Shown here piece after piece: positions 24,824-32,800 of a stretch of DNA of 40,915 nt. Within the stretch, counting starts at the first letter, position 1, and every line of letters begins with the position of its first letter. The DNA is from Burkholderiales bacterium (GTDB lineage: Bacteria; Pseudomonadota; Gammaproteobacteria; Burkholderiales; Burkholderiaceae_C), in contig CANNRR010000014.1 in the NCBI GenBank assembly GCA_947508055.1, positions 1 to 40,915 of the forward strand, written 5' to 3'. The notes beneath the pieces were generated by a model that worked only from the letters and a program-made list of their open reading frames with translations, did no database searches and was not told the origin of the DNA. Made by a program: the position numbers and the translations under genes.

Positions 24824-24915
24824 TTAATCGGGCCGAGTGCGAACAATCGCTATGTACTTTATTTCATAAGCAAGGCATTGCATAGGTTGCATGCCGTTAC
24901 CCTGAGGAGAGACGC

Positions 24916-25392
24916 ATGCAAAAGATGTTGCACATCAACGCGGACAAATGCACGGGCTGTATGCAGTGCGAAATGGCCTGCGCTTTTGAGAACTATGGCA
25001 CCTTCGCCACAGCCAAGTCGCGCATCAAGGTGTTCGACTTTCACCACACGGGCAAAAAGGTTCCCTACACCTGCACCCAGTGCGACGAGGCATGGTGCCT
25101 GCATGCCTGCCCGGTGGAGGCCATTACGGTAGACAAGGCCACCGGCGCCAAGGTGGTTAACGAATCTACCTGCGTGGGTTGCAAGGTTTGCACCATCGCC
25201 TGCCCGTTTGGCACCATCAATTACGTTCAGGAAACCGGAAAAGTCCAGAAATGTGATCTGTGCGAAGGCTCACCGGCTTGCGCCGAGGCTTGCCCCACCG
25301 GCGCCATCACCTTTATCGATGCCAACTGGACGGGACTGGGCAAGATGGCCCAGTGGGCCGACAAGCTTGGCAACCAACCGTCTGCAACCTGA
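24916..25392 (+). CDS. aorA: AOR electron-transfer subunit, four-cluster ferredoxin
   Basis: 158 residues with 16 cysteines in four ferredoxin-type sets. These are C12/C15/C18/C22 (CTGCMQCEMAC), C53/C56/C61/C65 (CTQCDEAWCLHAC), CVGCKVCTIAC, and CDLCEGSPACAEAC; four [4Fe-4S] clusters are expected. It precedes a catalytic AOR gene in the order known for Aromatoleum aromaticum aorAB, where AorA forms a cluster-wired filament that carries AorB units. Whether this protein polymerises cannot be read here. TGAGGAGAG directly upstream is a strong ribosome site. It heads the AOR operon. Confidence 0.9.
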   Translation: MQKMLHINADKCTGCMQCEMACAFENYGTFATAKSRIKVFDFHHTGKKVPYTCTQCDEAWCLHACPVEAITVDKATGAKVVNESTCVGCKVCTIACPFGTINYVQETGKVQKCDLCEGSPACAEACPTGAITFIDANWTGLGKMAQWADKLGNQPSAT

Positions 25393-25444
25393 AACCTTGT
25401 GGGACAGACCAATGCGCAGCATTGCACTGTCCTCAACTGATTAA
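25390..25444 (+). repeat. junction hairpin element, copy 2 (aorA-aorB)
   Basis: It includes the aorA stop (TGAAACCTTGTGGGACAGACC) and ends with CAACTGATTAAA just before the aorB ribosome site. The outer stem GGACAG (25402-25407) pairs with CTGTCC (25427-25432). The inner stem CAATGC (25410-25415) pairs with GCATTG (25419-25424) around loop GCA. It is the best-paired of the three copies. Confidence 0.8.
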
Positions 25445-25458
25445 ATTGGAGTAACGAT

Positions 25459-27312
25459 ATGTCTTGGGCTGGAAAAATTCTCCGCGTTAACTTGACCGCG
25501 GGCACCGTCAAGTCTGAACCTCTCAACATGGACTGGGCACGCGACTATATTGGTTCGCGTGGCTTGGGCACAAAGTATCTGGTCGAAGAGGTGGCGGCAA
25601 CTGTCGACCCGCTCTCGGCCGACAACAAAATCATATGGGCTACCGGCCCGTTGACCGGTACCATGGCATCCACGGGAGGGCGCTACACCGTCATCACCAA
25701 GGGCCCTCTGACCGGCGCCATTGCCTGCTCCAACTCGGGCGGTTACTGGGGTGCTGAGTTCAAGATGGCCGGCTGGGACATGGTTATCTTTGAAGGTAAA
25801 TCTGCCAAGCCGGTGTACCTGTATGTGAATGACGATGTGGCCGAGCTGCGCGACGCCGCCCATCTGTGGGGCAAGAGTGTCTGGGAGACCGAGGCGACGC
25901 TGAAGTCCAGCTTGCAAGATCCGTTGACCCGCGTGTCCAGCATTGGCAAGGCCGGTGAAAACGGCGTTCTGTTTGCAGCCGTGGTGAATGACCTGCACCG
26001 CGCCGCCGGACGCTCAGGCGTTGGGGCCGTGATGGGCAGTAAGAACCTCAAGGCGATTGCCGTGCGTGGCACCAAGGGCGTGGGCAACATCCGAGACCCC
26101 AAGGCTTTCATGGCGGCCGTGAAGACTGCCAAAAAGGTGCTGGCAGACAACGGGGTCACCGGTACCGGCTTGCCCGCCATGGGTACCCAGGTGCTGATGA
26201 GTGTGATTAACGAAGTGGGCGCCTTGCCCACCCGCAATCACCGCGACAACCAGTTTGAAGGCGCCAAGGACATTGGCGCCGAAGCCATGGCCGCGCCACG
26301 CAAGACCGATGGCAAGAAGCATCTGGTCACCAACCAGGCTTGTTTTGGTTGCACCATTGCCTGTGGTCGCATCAGCAAGATGGACGAGACCCACTTCACC
26401 ATCGAGAACAAGCCGCAGTACCGTGGTGCCAATGGCGGCCTCGAATACGAAGCGGCCTGGGCGCTGGGTGCAGCCAATGGCGTGAACGACTTGGAGGCGC
26501 TGCAATACGCCAATCTGTTGTGCAACGAAGAGGGCATTGATCCCATCAGCTTTGGTGCCACCGTGGGTGCGGTGATGGAGTTGTACGAGATGGGTGTGCT
26601 GACCAAAGAGCAGATTGGCATCGACGCCAAGTTTGGCTCGGCGAAGACGCTCGCCTTTTTGGCCGAAGAAACCATCTATGGTCGCGGTTTTGGCAAGGAA
26701 ATCGGCCAGGGCTCCAAGCGCCTGACCGCCAAGTATGGCCACCCGGAACTCTCCATGTCGTCCAAGGGCCAGGAGTTCCCGGCCTATGACGGCCGCGCCA
26801 TCCAGGGCATCGGTCTGGCCTACGCCACATCCAACCGTGGTGGCTGTCACCTGCGCGGCTACACCATCGCCTCCGAGGTGCTGGGCATTCCGGTCAAGAC
26901 AGATCCGCTGGAGCATGAAGGCAAGCCCGATCTGGTCAAGGCTTTCCAGGACGCCACTGCCGCGTTTGACTCGTCGGGCTTGTGCATCTTCACCACCTTT
27001 GCGTGGGGTCTTCAAGACCTGTCTCCGCAAATGCAGGGTGCATGTAATGAGGACTACACGATTGAAGAACTGGCCAAGATTGGTGAACGCATCTGGAACA
27101 TGGAGCGCGAGTTCAACAACCGTGCTGGTTTCACCCACAAGGACGACAGTCTGCCCGCGCGCCTAACCAGCATTGAAGGTGCCTGCAAAACCGGCCCTGC
27201 CAAGGGCAAGTTCAACATGCTCGCCGACATGCTGCCAAAGTACTACGCCGCCCGCGGCTGGGATGCCGAAGGCCGCCCAACAGCGGCGACGAAAGAGCGC
27301 TTGGGCCTTTAG
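25459..27312 (+). CDS. aorB: tungsten-type aldehyde:ferredoxin oxidoreductase, catalytic subunit
   Basis: 617 residues, the size of AOR family members. Domain 1 carries the pyranopterin-binding text (GKILRVNLT, GSRGLGTKYLVEEV, WATGPLTGTMASTGGRYTVITKGPLTG, NSGGYWGAEFKMAGWDMVIFEGKS). The cofactor-proximal [4Fe-4S] ligands are C295, C298, C302 (CFGCTIAC) and C509 (SSGLCIFT). GVGAVMGSKNLKAIAVRGTK and DLVKAFQDATAAFDSSGLC are also family-typical. AOR enzymes oxidise aldehydes to acids at a W-bis-pyranopterin; most are archaeal or anaerobic, fewer are bacterial. The divergent tupBCA-linked supply genes in this window support tungsten. TTGGAG precedes the ATG. Confidence 0.95.
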   Translation: MSWAGKILRVNLTAGTVKSEPLNMDWARDYIGSRGLGTKYLVEEVAATVDPLSADNKIIWATGPLTGTMASTGGRYTVITKGPLTGAIACSNSGGYWGAEFKMAGWDMVIFEGKSAKPVYLYVNDDVAELRDAAHLWGKSVWETEATLKSSLQDPLTRVSSIGKAGENGVLFAAVVNDLHRAAGRSGVGAVMGSKNLKAIAVRGTKGVGNIRDPKAFMAAVKTAKKVLADNGVTGTGLPAMGTQVLMSVINEVGALPTRNHRDNQFEGAKDIGAEAMAAPRKTDGKKHLVTNQACFGCTIACGRISKMDETHFTIENKPQYRGANGGLEYEAAWALGAANGVNDLEALQYANLLCNEEGIDPISFGATVGAVMELYEMGVLTKEQIGIDAKFGSAKTLAFLAEETIYGRGFGKEIGQGSKRLTAKYGHPELSMSSKGQEFPAYDGRAIQGIGLAYATSNRGGCHLRGYTIASEVLGIPVKTDPLEHEGKPDLVKAFQDATAAFDSSGLCIFTTFAWGLQDLSPQMQGACNEDYTIEELAKIGERIWNMEREFNNRAGFTHKDDSLPARLTSIEGACKTGPAKGKFNMLADMLPKYYAARGWDAEGRPTAATKERLGL

Positions 27313-27332
27313 AGAGCCACAGCAAAGGTTTT

Positions 27333-27386
27333 TTGGGGTCGGATCACCGAAGTGAGCGAAGCGAACGCAGTGTGCTCTGACCCCAA
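27333..27386 (+). repeat. GGGGTC-type hairpin repeat between aorB and aorC
   Basis: TTGGGGTC (27333-27340) pairs with GACCCCAA (27379-27386), with partial pairing continuing inwards. About 38 nt lie between the arms. It is a different sequence from the three GGGACAGACC elements but has the same position in the operon. Hairpins of this kind, with GGGGTCAGA/TCTGACCCC arms, are dispersed in Comamonadaceae genomes as I recall. Confidence 0.7.
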
Positions 27387-27411
27387 TAAACCGGACCGGA
27401 AACAACGAAAC

Positions 27412-27436
27412 AGCGGTCGTCAATGACCGCTTTTTT
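27412..27436 (+). terminator. intrinsic terminator between aorB and aorC
   Basis: AGCGGTC (27412-27418) pairs perfectly with GACCGCT (27425-27431) around a 6-nt loop, followed by six T (27431-27436). The arms are GC-rich and the T-run starts immediately, a textbook Rho-independent terminator. It ends 12 bp before the aorC start, with the T-run just ahead of the TGGAG ribosome site, so it should partly stop transcription into aorC or act as an attenuator. Confidence 0.75.
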
Positions 27437-27448
27437 CTGGAGATCCCC

Positions 27449-28744
27449 ATGACCCACCACCTCATCCTCGGCGCTGGCCCGGCCGGCGTTATCGCGGCAG
27501 AAACCATCCGCAAGCTTGCACCCGATGACACCATCACCATCGTCGGCGATGAGCCCGAGCCGTCCTACTCGCGCATGGCCATTCCGTACTTGTTGATGGG
27601 CAACATTGACGAGCGCGGCACCTACCTGCGAAAAAGTGCCACCCACTTTGACGACATCAAGGTAAAAGTGGTGCGAGCCCTCGTCAAATCAGTGCAGGCT
27701 GCTACGAAAACGGTAGCGCTGGACAATGGTCAGTCCCTCAGCTTCGACACGCTGCTGGTCGCAACCGGCTCGCACCCGGTGCGCCCGCCGATCCCCGGCA
27801 TCGAATCAGAAGGCGTGCATGCTTGCTGGACGCTGGCAGATGCCCGCGCCATTGCGTCGCTGGCTACCAAGGGTGCGCGGGTGCTGCAACTCGGTGCCGG
27901 TTTCATCGGCTGCATCATCATGGAAGCGCTGGCCGCGCGCGGCGTTGAGTTGAGTGTGGTCGAGATGGGTGACCGCATGGTGCCGCGCATGATGGGCCCC
28001 ACCGCAGGCGGGATGATTCGGGACTGGGTCGAGGCCAAAGGCGTGCAGGTCTTTACCGGCACCAAGGTTGAAAGCATCACGCCAGGCAAGCCCTTGCAGG
28101 TCAAGCTCTCCAACGGCAAAACAGTGGCGGCTGATCTTGTTATCAGCGCGGCCGGTGTACGCCCTGCCATTGGCTACTTGAAAGACTCTGGCATTACCTG
28201 TTTGCTGGGAGTGCTGACCGACGAACATCTGCAGACGAATGTGCCTGGGGTGTACGCCGCAGGTGACTGCGCCGAGGCGCTTGACAAGGTGTCCGGCAAG
28301 ATGATCGTCAGTGCTATTCAACCCAACGCTGCCGAGCAAGCGCGTGTGGCCGGGGCAAACATGGTGGCGTTTTCGCGCGGAAACGCGGCCACGTCGAACC
28401 TCAAGGGCGTCACGCAAATCAATGTGCTCGACACGCTGGGTTTGATATCCACCAGCTTTGGCGACTGGCAAGGACGCCCCGGTGGCGAGCATGTGGAACT
28501 GACCGACATCAAAGCCGGCCGTCACCTGAGTCTGCAATTTCAGGGCGATGTCCTGGTGGGTTGCAACAGCGTGGGCTGGACCGAGCATGTGGGCGTGATG
28601 CGCGGTCTGGTTGAGGGGCAGGTCAAATTGGGTGAATGGAAAGAGCGGCTCAAGCAGGATCCCACCAAACTGATGGAAGCCTATTTAGCCAACGCGCAGG
28701 CGCAAGGCCAGTGGGCCGGTGCACAGGACGAGCGACGTAGGTAA
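27449..28744 (+). CDS. aorC: FAD/NAD(P)-dependent oxidoreductase subunit of the AOR complex
   Basis: 431 residues. The FAD-binding Rossmann motif GAGPAGVIAAE is at the N-terminus, and a second NAD(P)-type motif LGAGFIGCIIMEALAARG follows near residue 150. A C-terminal FAD motif YAAGDCAEA and pyridine-nucleotide-disulfide-oxidoreductase text (LLVATGSHPVRPPIPG) complete the class. It lies downstream of aorB in the position of AorC in Aromatoleum, where it passes electrons from the AorA clusters to NAD+. It has a spaced ribosome site TGGAG after the terminator. Residues encoded by about 27676-27718 match the 36-nt repeat-like element of torD and tupA. Confidence 0.9.
   Translation: MTHHLILGAGPAGVIAAETIRKLAPDDTITIVGDEPEPSYSRMAIPYLLMGNIDERGTYLRKSATHFDDIKVKVVRALVKSVQAATKTVALDNGQSLSFDTLLVATGSHPVRPPIPGIESEGVHACWTLADARAIASLATKGARVLQLGAGFIGCIIMEALAARGVELSVVEMGDRMVPRMMGPTAGGMIRDWVEAKGVQVFTGTKVESITPGKPLQVKLSNGKTVAADLVISAAGVRPAIGYLKDSGITCLLGVLTDEHLQTNVPGVYAAGDCAEALDKVSGKMIVSAIQPNAAEQARVAGANMVAFSRGNAATSNLKGVTQINVLDTLGLISTSFGDWQGRPGGEHVELTDIKAGRHLSLQFQGDVLVGCNSVGWTEHVGVMRGLVEGQVKLGEWKERLKQDPTKLMEAYLANAQAQGQWAGAQDERRR
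27683..27718 (+). repeat. 36-nt repeat-like segment within aorC
   Basis: CGTCAAAT to GGTAGC, 36 nt, in frame inside aorC. Its first eight bases equal those of the tupA copy, and GCTGCTA...GGTAGC matches the arms. No insertion has disrupted the reading frame. Confidence 0.5.
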
Positions 28745-28746
28745 GC

Positions 28747-28796
28747 TGAAACCCTGCGGGACAGACCGAAGTAAAGCGGAGTTGTGTCCTCAACAT
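28747..28796 (+). repeat. junction hairpin element, copy 3 (aorC-aorD)
   Basis: It begins TGAAACCCTGCGGGACAGACC two bases after the aorC stop and ends TGTCCTCAAC just before the aorD start. The stem GGACA (28759-28763) pairs with TGTCC (28785-28789). The inner loop differs from copies 1 and 2. Confidence 0.7.
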
Positions 28797-29051
28797 ATGA
28801 AAATCACGCTCAAACTATTTGCGTCACTCACAGACTACCTGCCGATTACCTCCAAGTACACCAATATCGTGGAGATAGAGGTGCTCGATGGCGCCACCAT
28901 CGCGCAGATCACCGAGCCCTATCGATTGCCAACCGCCCTGGTGCATCTGGTGTTGGTCAACGGTCGCTACATTGCGCCCGAACAGCGCGCCATTCAGGTG
29001 CTGGTGGAAGGCGATGTGCTCGCCATCTGGCCGCCGATAGCCGGTGGTTAG
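28797..29051 (+). CDS. aorD: MoaD/ThiS-like sulfur carrier of the AOR operon
   Basis: 84 residues with a ubiquitin-like look (MKITLKLFASLTDYLP, IEVLDGATIAQI, VHLVLVNGRYI, LVEGDVLAIWPPIAGG). It ends in the Gly-Gly pair that MoaD and ThiS proteins use for thiocarboxylation. A MoaD-like protein in an AOR operon probably gives sulfur for the pyranopterin or for a dedicated W-cofactor pathway. The start at 28797 directly follows the hairpin; no clear Shine-Dalgarno is left, which suggests that the hairpin affects its translation. A longer frame from 28719 would overlap aorC. Confidence 0.85.
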   Translation: MKITLKLFASLTDYLPITSKYTNIVEIEVLDGATIAQITEPYRLPTALVHLVLVNGRYIAPEQRAIQVLVEGDVLAIWPPIAGG

Positions 29052-29063
29052 CTAACCGCCAAC

Positions 29064-29363
29064 ATGCAATCTTTTTACGCCGAGCGCTTCGAGCGCGAAA
29101 TGGGTTGTACCGAGGCCGACTGGCTGCGCTGGCTGCCCGGCGCGGTGGGCGACAACCACTGGAAATTGCAAGAGCATTGCGCTGGTGTGCGCATCGGTGA
29201 AGGTGCGCTCGGTCTGAAGTGGCAGGCGGGCGAGCCGCGCGTCATCGCGTTGGTGCGGATGCCGCGCCTGCTGGTGAGTTTTCGCTTTGCCGGGCTGGAC
29301 GATGGCCAGCGCTATGCCTTCATGCAGCGTTTTGATTTGTATATGCAGCGGGGTGGCGGGTGA
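29064..29363 (+). CDS. conserved-looking small protein closing the AOR operon
   Basis: 99 residues, soluble, rich in Trp and Arg (WLRWLPGAVGDNHWKL, GEPRVIALVRMPRLLVSFRF), one cysteine in MGCTEADW and one in EHCAGV. It ends YMQRGGG, a Gly-rich tail next to a MoaD-like protein with a Gly-Gly tail. It starts 12 bp after aorD. Its position corresponds to the last gene of aorABCDE-type operons, but I do not recognise the family and assign no function. A role in cofactor insertion is a guess. Confidence 0.72.
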   Translation: MQSFYAERFEREMGCTEADWLRWLPGAVGDNHWKLQEHCAGVRIGEGALGLKWQAGEPRVIALVRMPRLLVSFRFAGLDDGQRYAFMQRFDLYMQRGGG

Positions 29364-29367
29364 ATCC

Positions 29368-29748
29368 CTAATCGTTAATGATCCGTGGATCCAGGCTGAC
29401 GCGTTGTCCGCTTGCATTGACCAAATTGACGTCGTACTTGAACTGTTTCTTGTCGACGTGTTTCAGCTTCTTGCAAACAAACACGGTCGATGAAGAGCCT
29501 TGTTTTCTGCAATCCCCGTAATCTGTTCCATCTCCTGCAATGACGATGCCGTTATTGGCAAACGAATAACCGGCGGTCGCAAGTGACCAAACGATTTTTT
29601 GATGATTTTTTGACATGTTTGCCGGATCGGGGCTTACAGATATCACGCCGTTATTGACCGACACGTTTACGGCTCTATCGGAGTTCCCTTGGGCCAGAAC
29701 GCCTTGTGCAATGGCCAAGCCGGCGAGCAATGTCAATTGAAGTCGCAT
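29368..29748 (-). CDS. small secreted protein of unknown function
   Basis: 126 residues. A signal peptide (MRLQLTLLAGLAIAQGVLAQG) is cleaved probably after AQG. The mature part has two cysteines (YGDCRKQ and VFVCKKL) that could form a disulfide, and a beta-rich look (AVNVSVNNGVISVSPDPANM). Good ribosome site GGAG upstream. It is convergent with the AOR operon, 4 bp after its last stop, and divergent from the cyclase gene. No family recognised. Confidence 0.75.
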   Translation of the reverse strand: MRLQLTLLAGLAIAQGVLAQGNSDRAVNVSVNNGVISVSPDPANMSKNHQKIVWSLATAGYSFANNGIVIAGDGTDYGDCRKQGSSSTVFVCKKLKHVDKKQFKYDVNLVNASGQRVSLDPRIIND

Positions 29749-29823
29749 TGAAAGTCTCCAGGTTATTCGTCAACCAAAACGGTGTCGATGATTTCATTCT
29801 ACGCACAGTTGCCATAATGCAGA

Positions 29824-32800
29824 ATGACCATAGAAAGACATCAGCTGGAAGTCACTATTGCCACTTTGGAAGCACAGCGTCCAGTGCTTGGCGATGCAGT
29901 GGTGGATCTGTCCGTGGCGCCCTTGCGCGCCAGGCTCGATGCGCTTTTGGCCCCATCCGAGTCGACGCCTGAGCATCGCGGTCAGACACTTAAACAGGTC
30001 ACTATTCTCTTTCTGGATGTCGTTGGCTCGACTGCCCTAAGCCTTCAACTCGATCCTGAAGCGTTTCACGCCATTATTGACGGGGTGTTGCGGCGCGGTA
30101 CCAAAATCTTGATAGACCATGGCGGCAAGGTCATCAGCTATGCAGGTGACAACATCATTGCCGTTTTTGGAGGTGTTGAAGCCAGTGAGGATGCCGCCGA
30201 GCGTGCGGTCCATGCCGGACTGGGGCTGCTGGAAGTTGGCAGTGACCTACAAGCAGATGTGTTGCAGCGCTTTGGTCTGGCGGGCTGCAATGTGCGAGTC
30301 GGCATCCATACTGGACCGGTTCTACTGGGCGGTGGGGTGCAGGCAGACAACACAATTAGCGGTCATAGCGTCAACGTCGCAGCGCGCATGGAGCAAACCG
30401 CCCCGCCGGGTGCCATGCGGGTCAGTCACACCACCTATGGCATGGTGCGTGGTGTGTTCGATGTCGAGCCGCAGGCGCCGGTCATAGTAAAGGGTATCGA
30501 TGAGCCCATGTTGACCTACTTGGTGCTTCGCGCAAAACCACGTGCTTTCAGAGGCACCTCTCGCGGGATTGAGGGCATCGCAACGCGGATGATTGGACGC
30601 GAGGCCGAGATGGAAATGATGCAAGACGCCTTTTTTCGACTTTGCCAGAAACGTCGGCTAGAGGTGCTTCTCATTGTTGCTGAGGCAGGTCTTGGCAAGA
30701 GTCGCCTTCTTTATGAGTTCAACAACTGGGCCGACATTCGACCCGAAGTTTTTACAATATTTCAGGGCAGTGCCAACCCGCAATCCCAGACACAACCCTA
30801 TGGGCTTTTGCGCGATATCCTCGCACGGCGCTACCAGTTGCTCGACAGCGACAGCATGCAGGAGACCAAGAGTAAGTTTGAAGCGGGACTGTCAGAGCTT
30901 TTTGCAGATGAAGGTCCCGACTATTCTTCCGCTCACGCGCATCTTCTTGGACAACTTGTCGGCCTTGACTTTAGCGACAGTCGCCACGTCAGGGGCATCA
31001 TCGATGATGCAAAGCAAGTTCGCAATCGTGCGTTTCACGCTGCGGCACAAATCTTTCGACGAATTGCGCTGCGAACTGGGAATCCCATCGTACTTGAACT
31101 GGATGACCTGCATTGGGCCGATGACGCCTCGCTTGATTTTCTCAATTACCTTACCCAAGTAAACCGCGATGTTGCGCTGATGATTATCGGGTTGACCCGT
31201 GCAACACTCTTTGAACGTCGCACGGATTGGCGCAGCACTGAAGGATTTCTCAGGCGAATTGATCTTGAGCCTCTGGATAAGACTGGCAGCAGACTGCTTG
31301 CCAACGAGTTGCTAAAGAGGTTAGTTGAAATACCAGCGTCGTTGCGGGAACTGGTCACGGTAGGAGCCGAAGGCAATCCGTTCTACATGGAAGAACTGGT
31401 AAAGATGCTCATTGACCAGGGTGCCATTGAAACCACAGATGAAAAGTGGCGCGTTGATCCTGAAAAATTGATCAACACACAGGTTCCGCCGACCCTCACC
31501 GGGATCTTGCAGGCCCGTTTGGATGGACTGCCTTTGGCTGAGCGTCATGCGTTGCAGAAGGCCAGTGTGATCGGGTTGACGTTTTGGGATACAGCGCTTG
31601 GCGCTCTCGATCTGCATGCTACCGAGGCTCTGCCCGCGCTAGTGCGAAGAGGGTTGACGTTACAGCGTGAAGCCGGTACTTTGGACGATGCTCATGAATT
31701 CGCCTTTAAGCACCATATCCTCCATCAAGTGACTTATGAGACCCTGCTAAAAAGCTATAAGCGCGAACTTCATGCAAAAACAGCGCATTGGCTTGCTAAC
31801 TTGACTGGAGCGCGCGCTGGCGATTTTCTCGGCGCGACAGCCGATCACTATGAGCAGGCCGGCGACTACCCCAATGCCATCGAGTTCTTCACCCGTGCTG
31901 CTGAACATGCCAAGGCCGGTTATGTTCACTTGTCCGCCTTGAATCACGTGGAACATGCGTTGAACTTGCTGGAATCGACGAGGACTGGCAACGGTGCAGA
32001 TGTCTTTCGCGCGCAGTTGCAATGGAGGCTGTTGGACGTACGCGAGTCAACGCTGAAGTTGCAAGGAAAGCGCGACGCACAGCGTGCTGACCAGATAGCT
32101 ATGGAAACTGTAGCGAATGCGCTTAACGACAGCAAGCGCAAGGCGGAAATTGCAAGTCGGCGTGCGCATTTGGCCATGCGGATCTCGGACTTCCAGACAC
32201 AAGAGGCTACTGCTCGCATTGCCATCCAACTTGCCAGCGACGCTTCGGAAATTGAATGGCAACTCAAGTCGCAAAGGGTACTGTGTGCTGCGTTGGCCGG
32301 TCAGGGAAAGGCGGCCGCGGCCATGGATCTTGCGCGCAGCGGGTTGTCCGAAGCGCGACAAAGGGGCTTTCGGCAATTGGAAGGATTGATCCTCTCTGAT
32401 CTTTCCCATATGTTGTTCAACCAGGGGAAAATAGTCGTTTCAATGGAAATGACTTCTCAGGTATTGGAGATCAATCGGGAAGTCGGAGATCGCGTTAACG
32501 AGGCCAATAATGTGGGCAATCGGGGAGTCGGCTGGCTCCAGTTTGGCGCACTGAACGAAGCTCGTGCGGATATCGAAGCGGCCTTGCAAATGAGCCGCAT
32601 GGTTGGCGACCGTACCAGTGAGGGAGCACATTTGGCAAACCTCTCCCGGTTGACGCTTATGCAAGGTAATGAGGCCCTGGCATTGGTCCATGCACGCGCG
32701 GGGTTGGACATTGCCGTGGCAACCGAAGCGGCCTCTTGGGAGTTGGTTAGTTTGGTTTACATGGGCAACGCCGAGATGGCACTTGGCCGGCTGGCGGATG

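Noticed and set aside
24741-24915. sigma-54 promoter upstream of aorA (AAGGCATTGCATAGGTTGCA)
   Set aside because: GG and GC are 15 bp apart, not 12, so the register is wrong; the divergent regulator also lacks the AAA+ domain.
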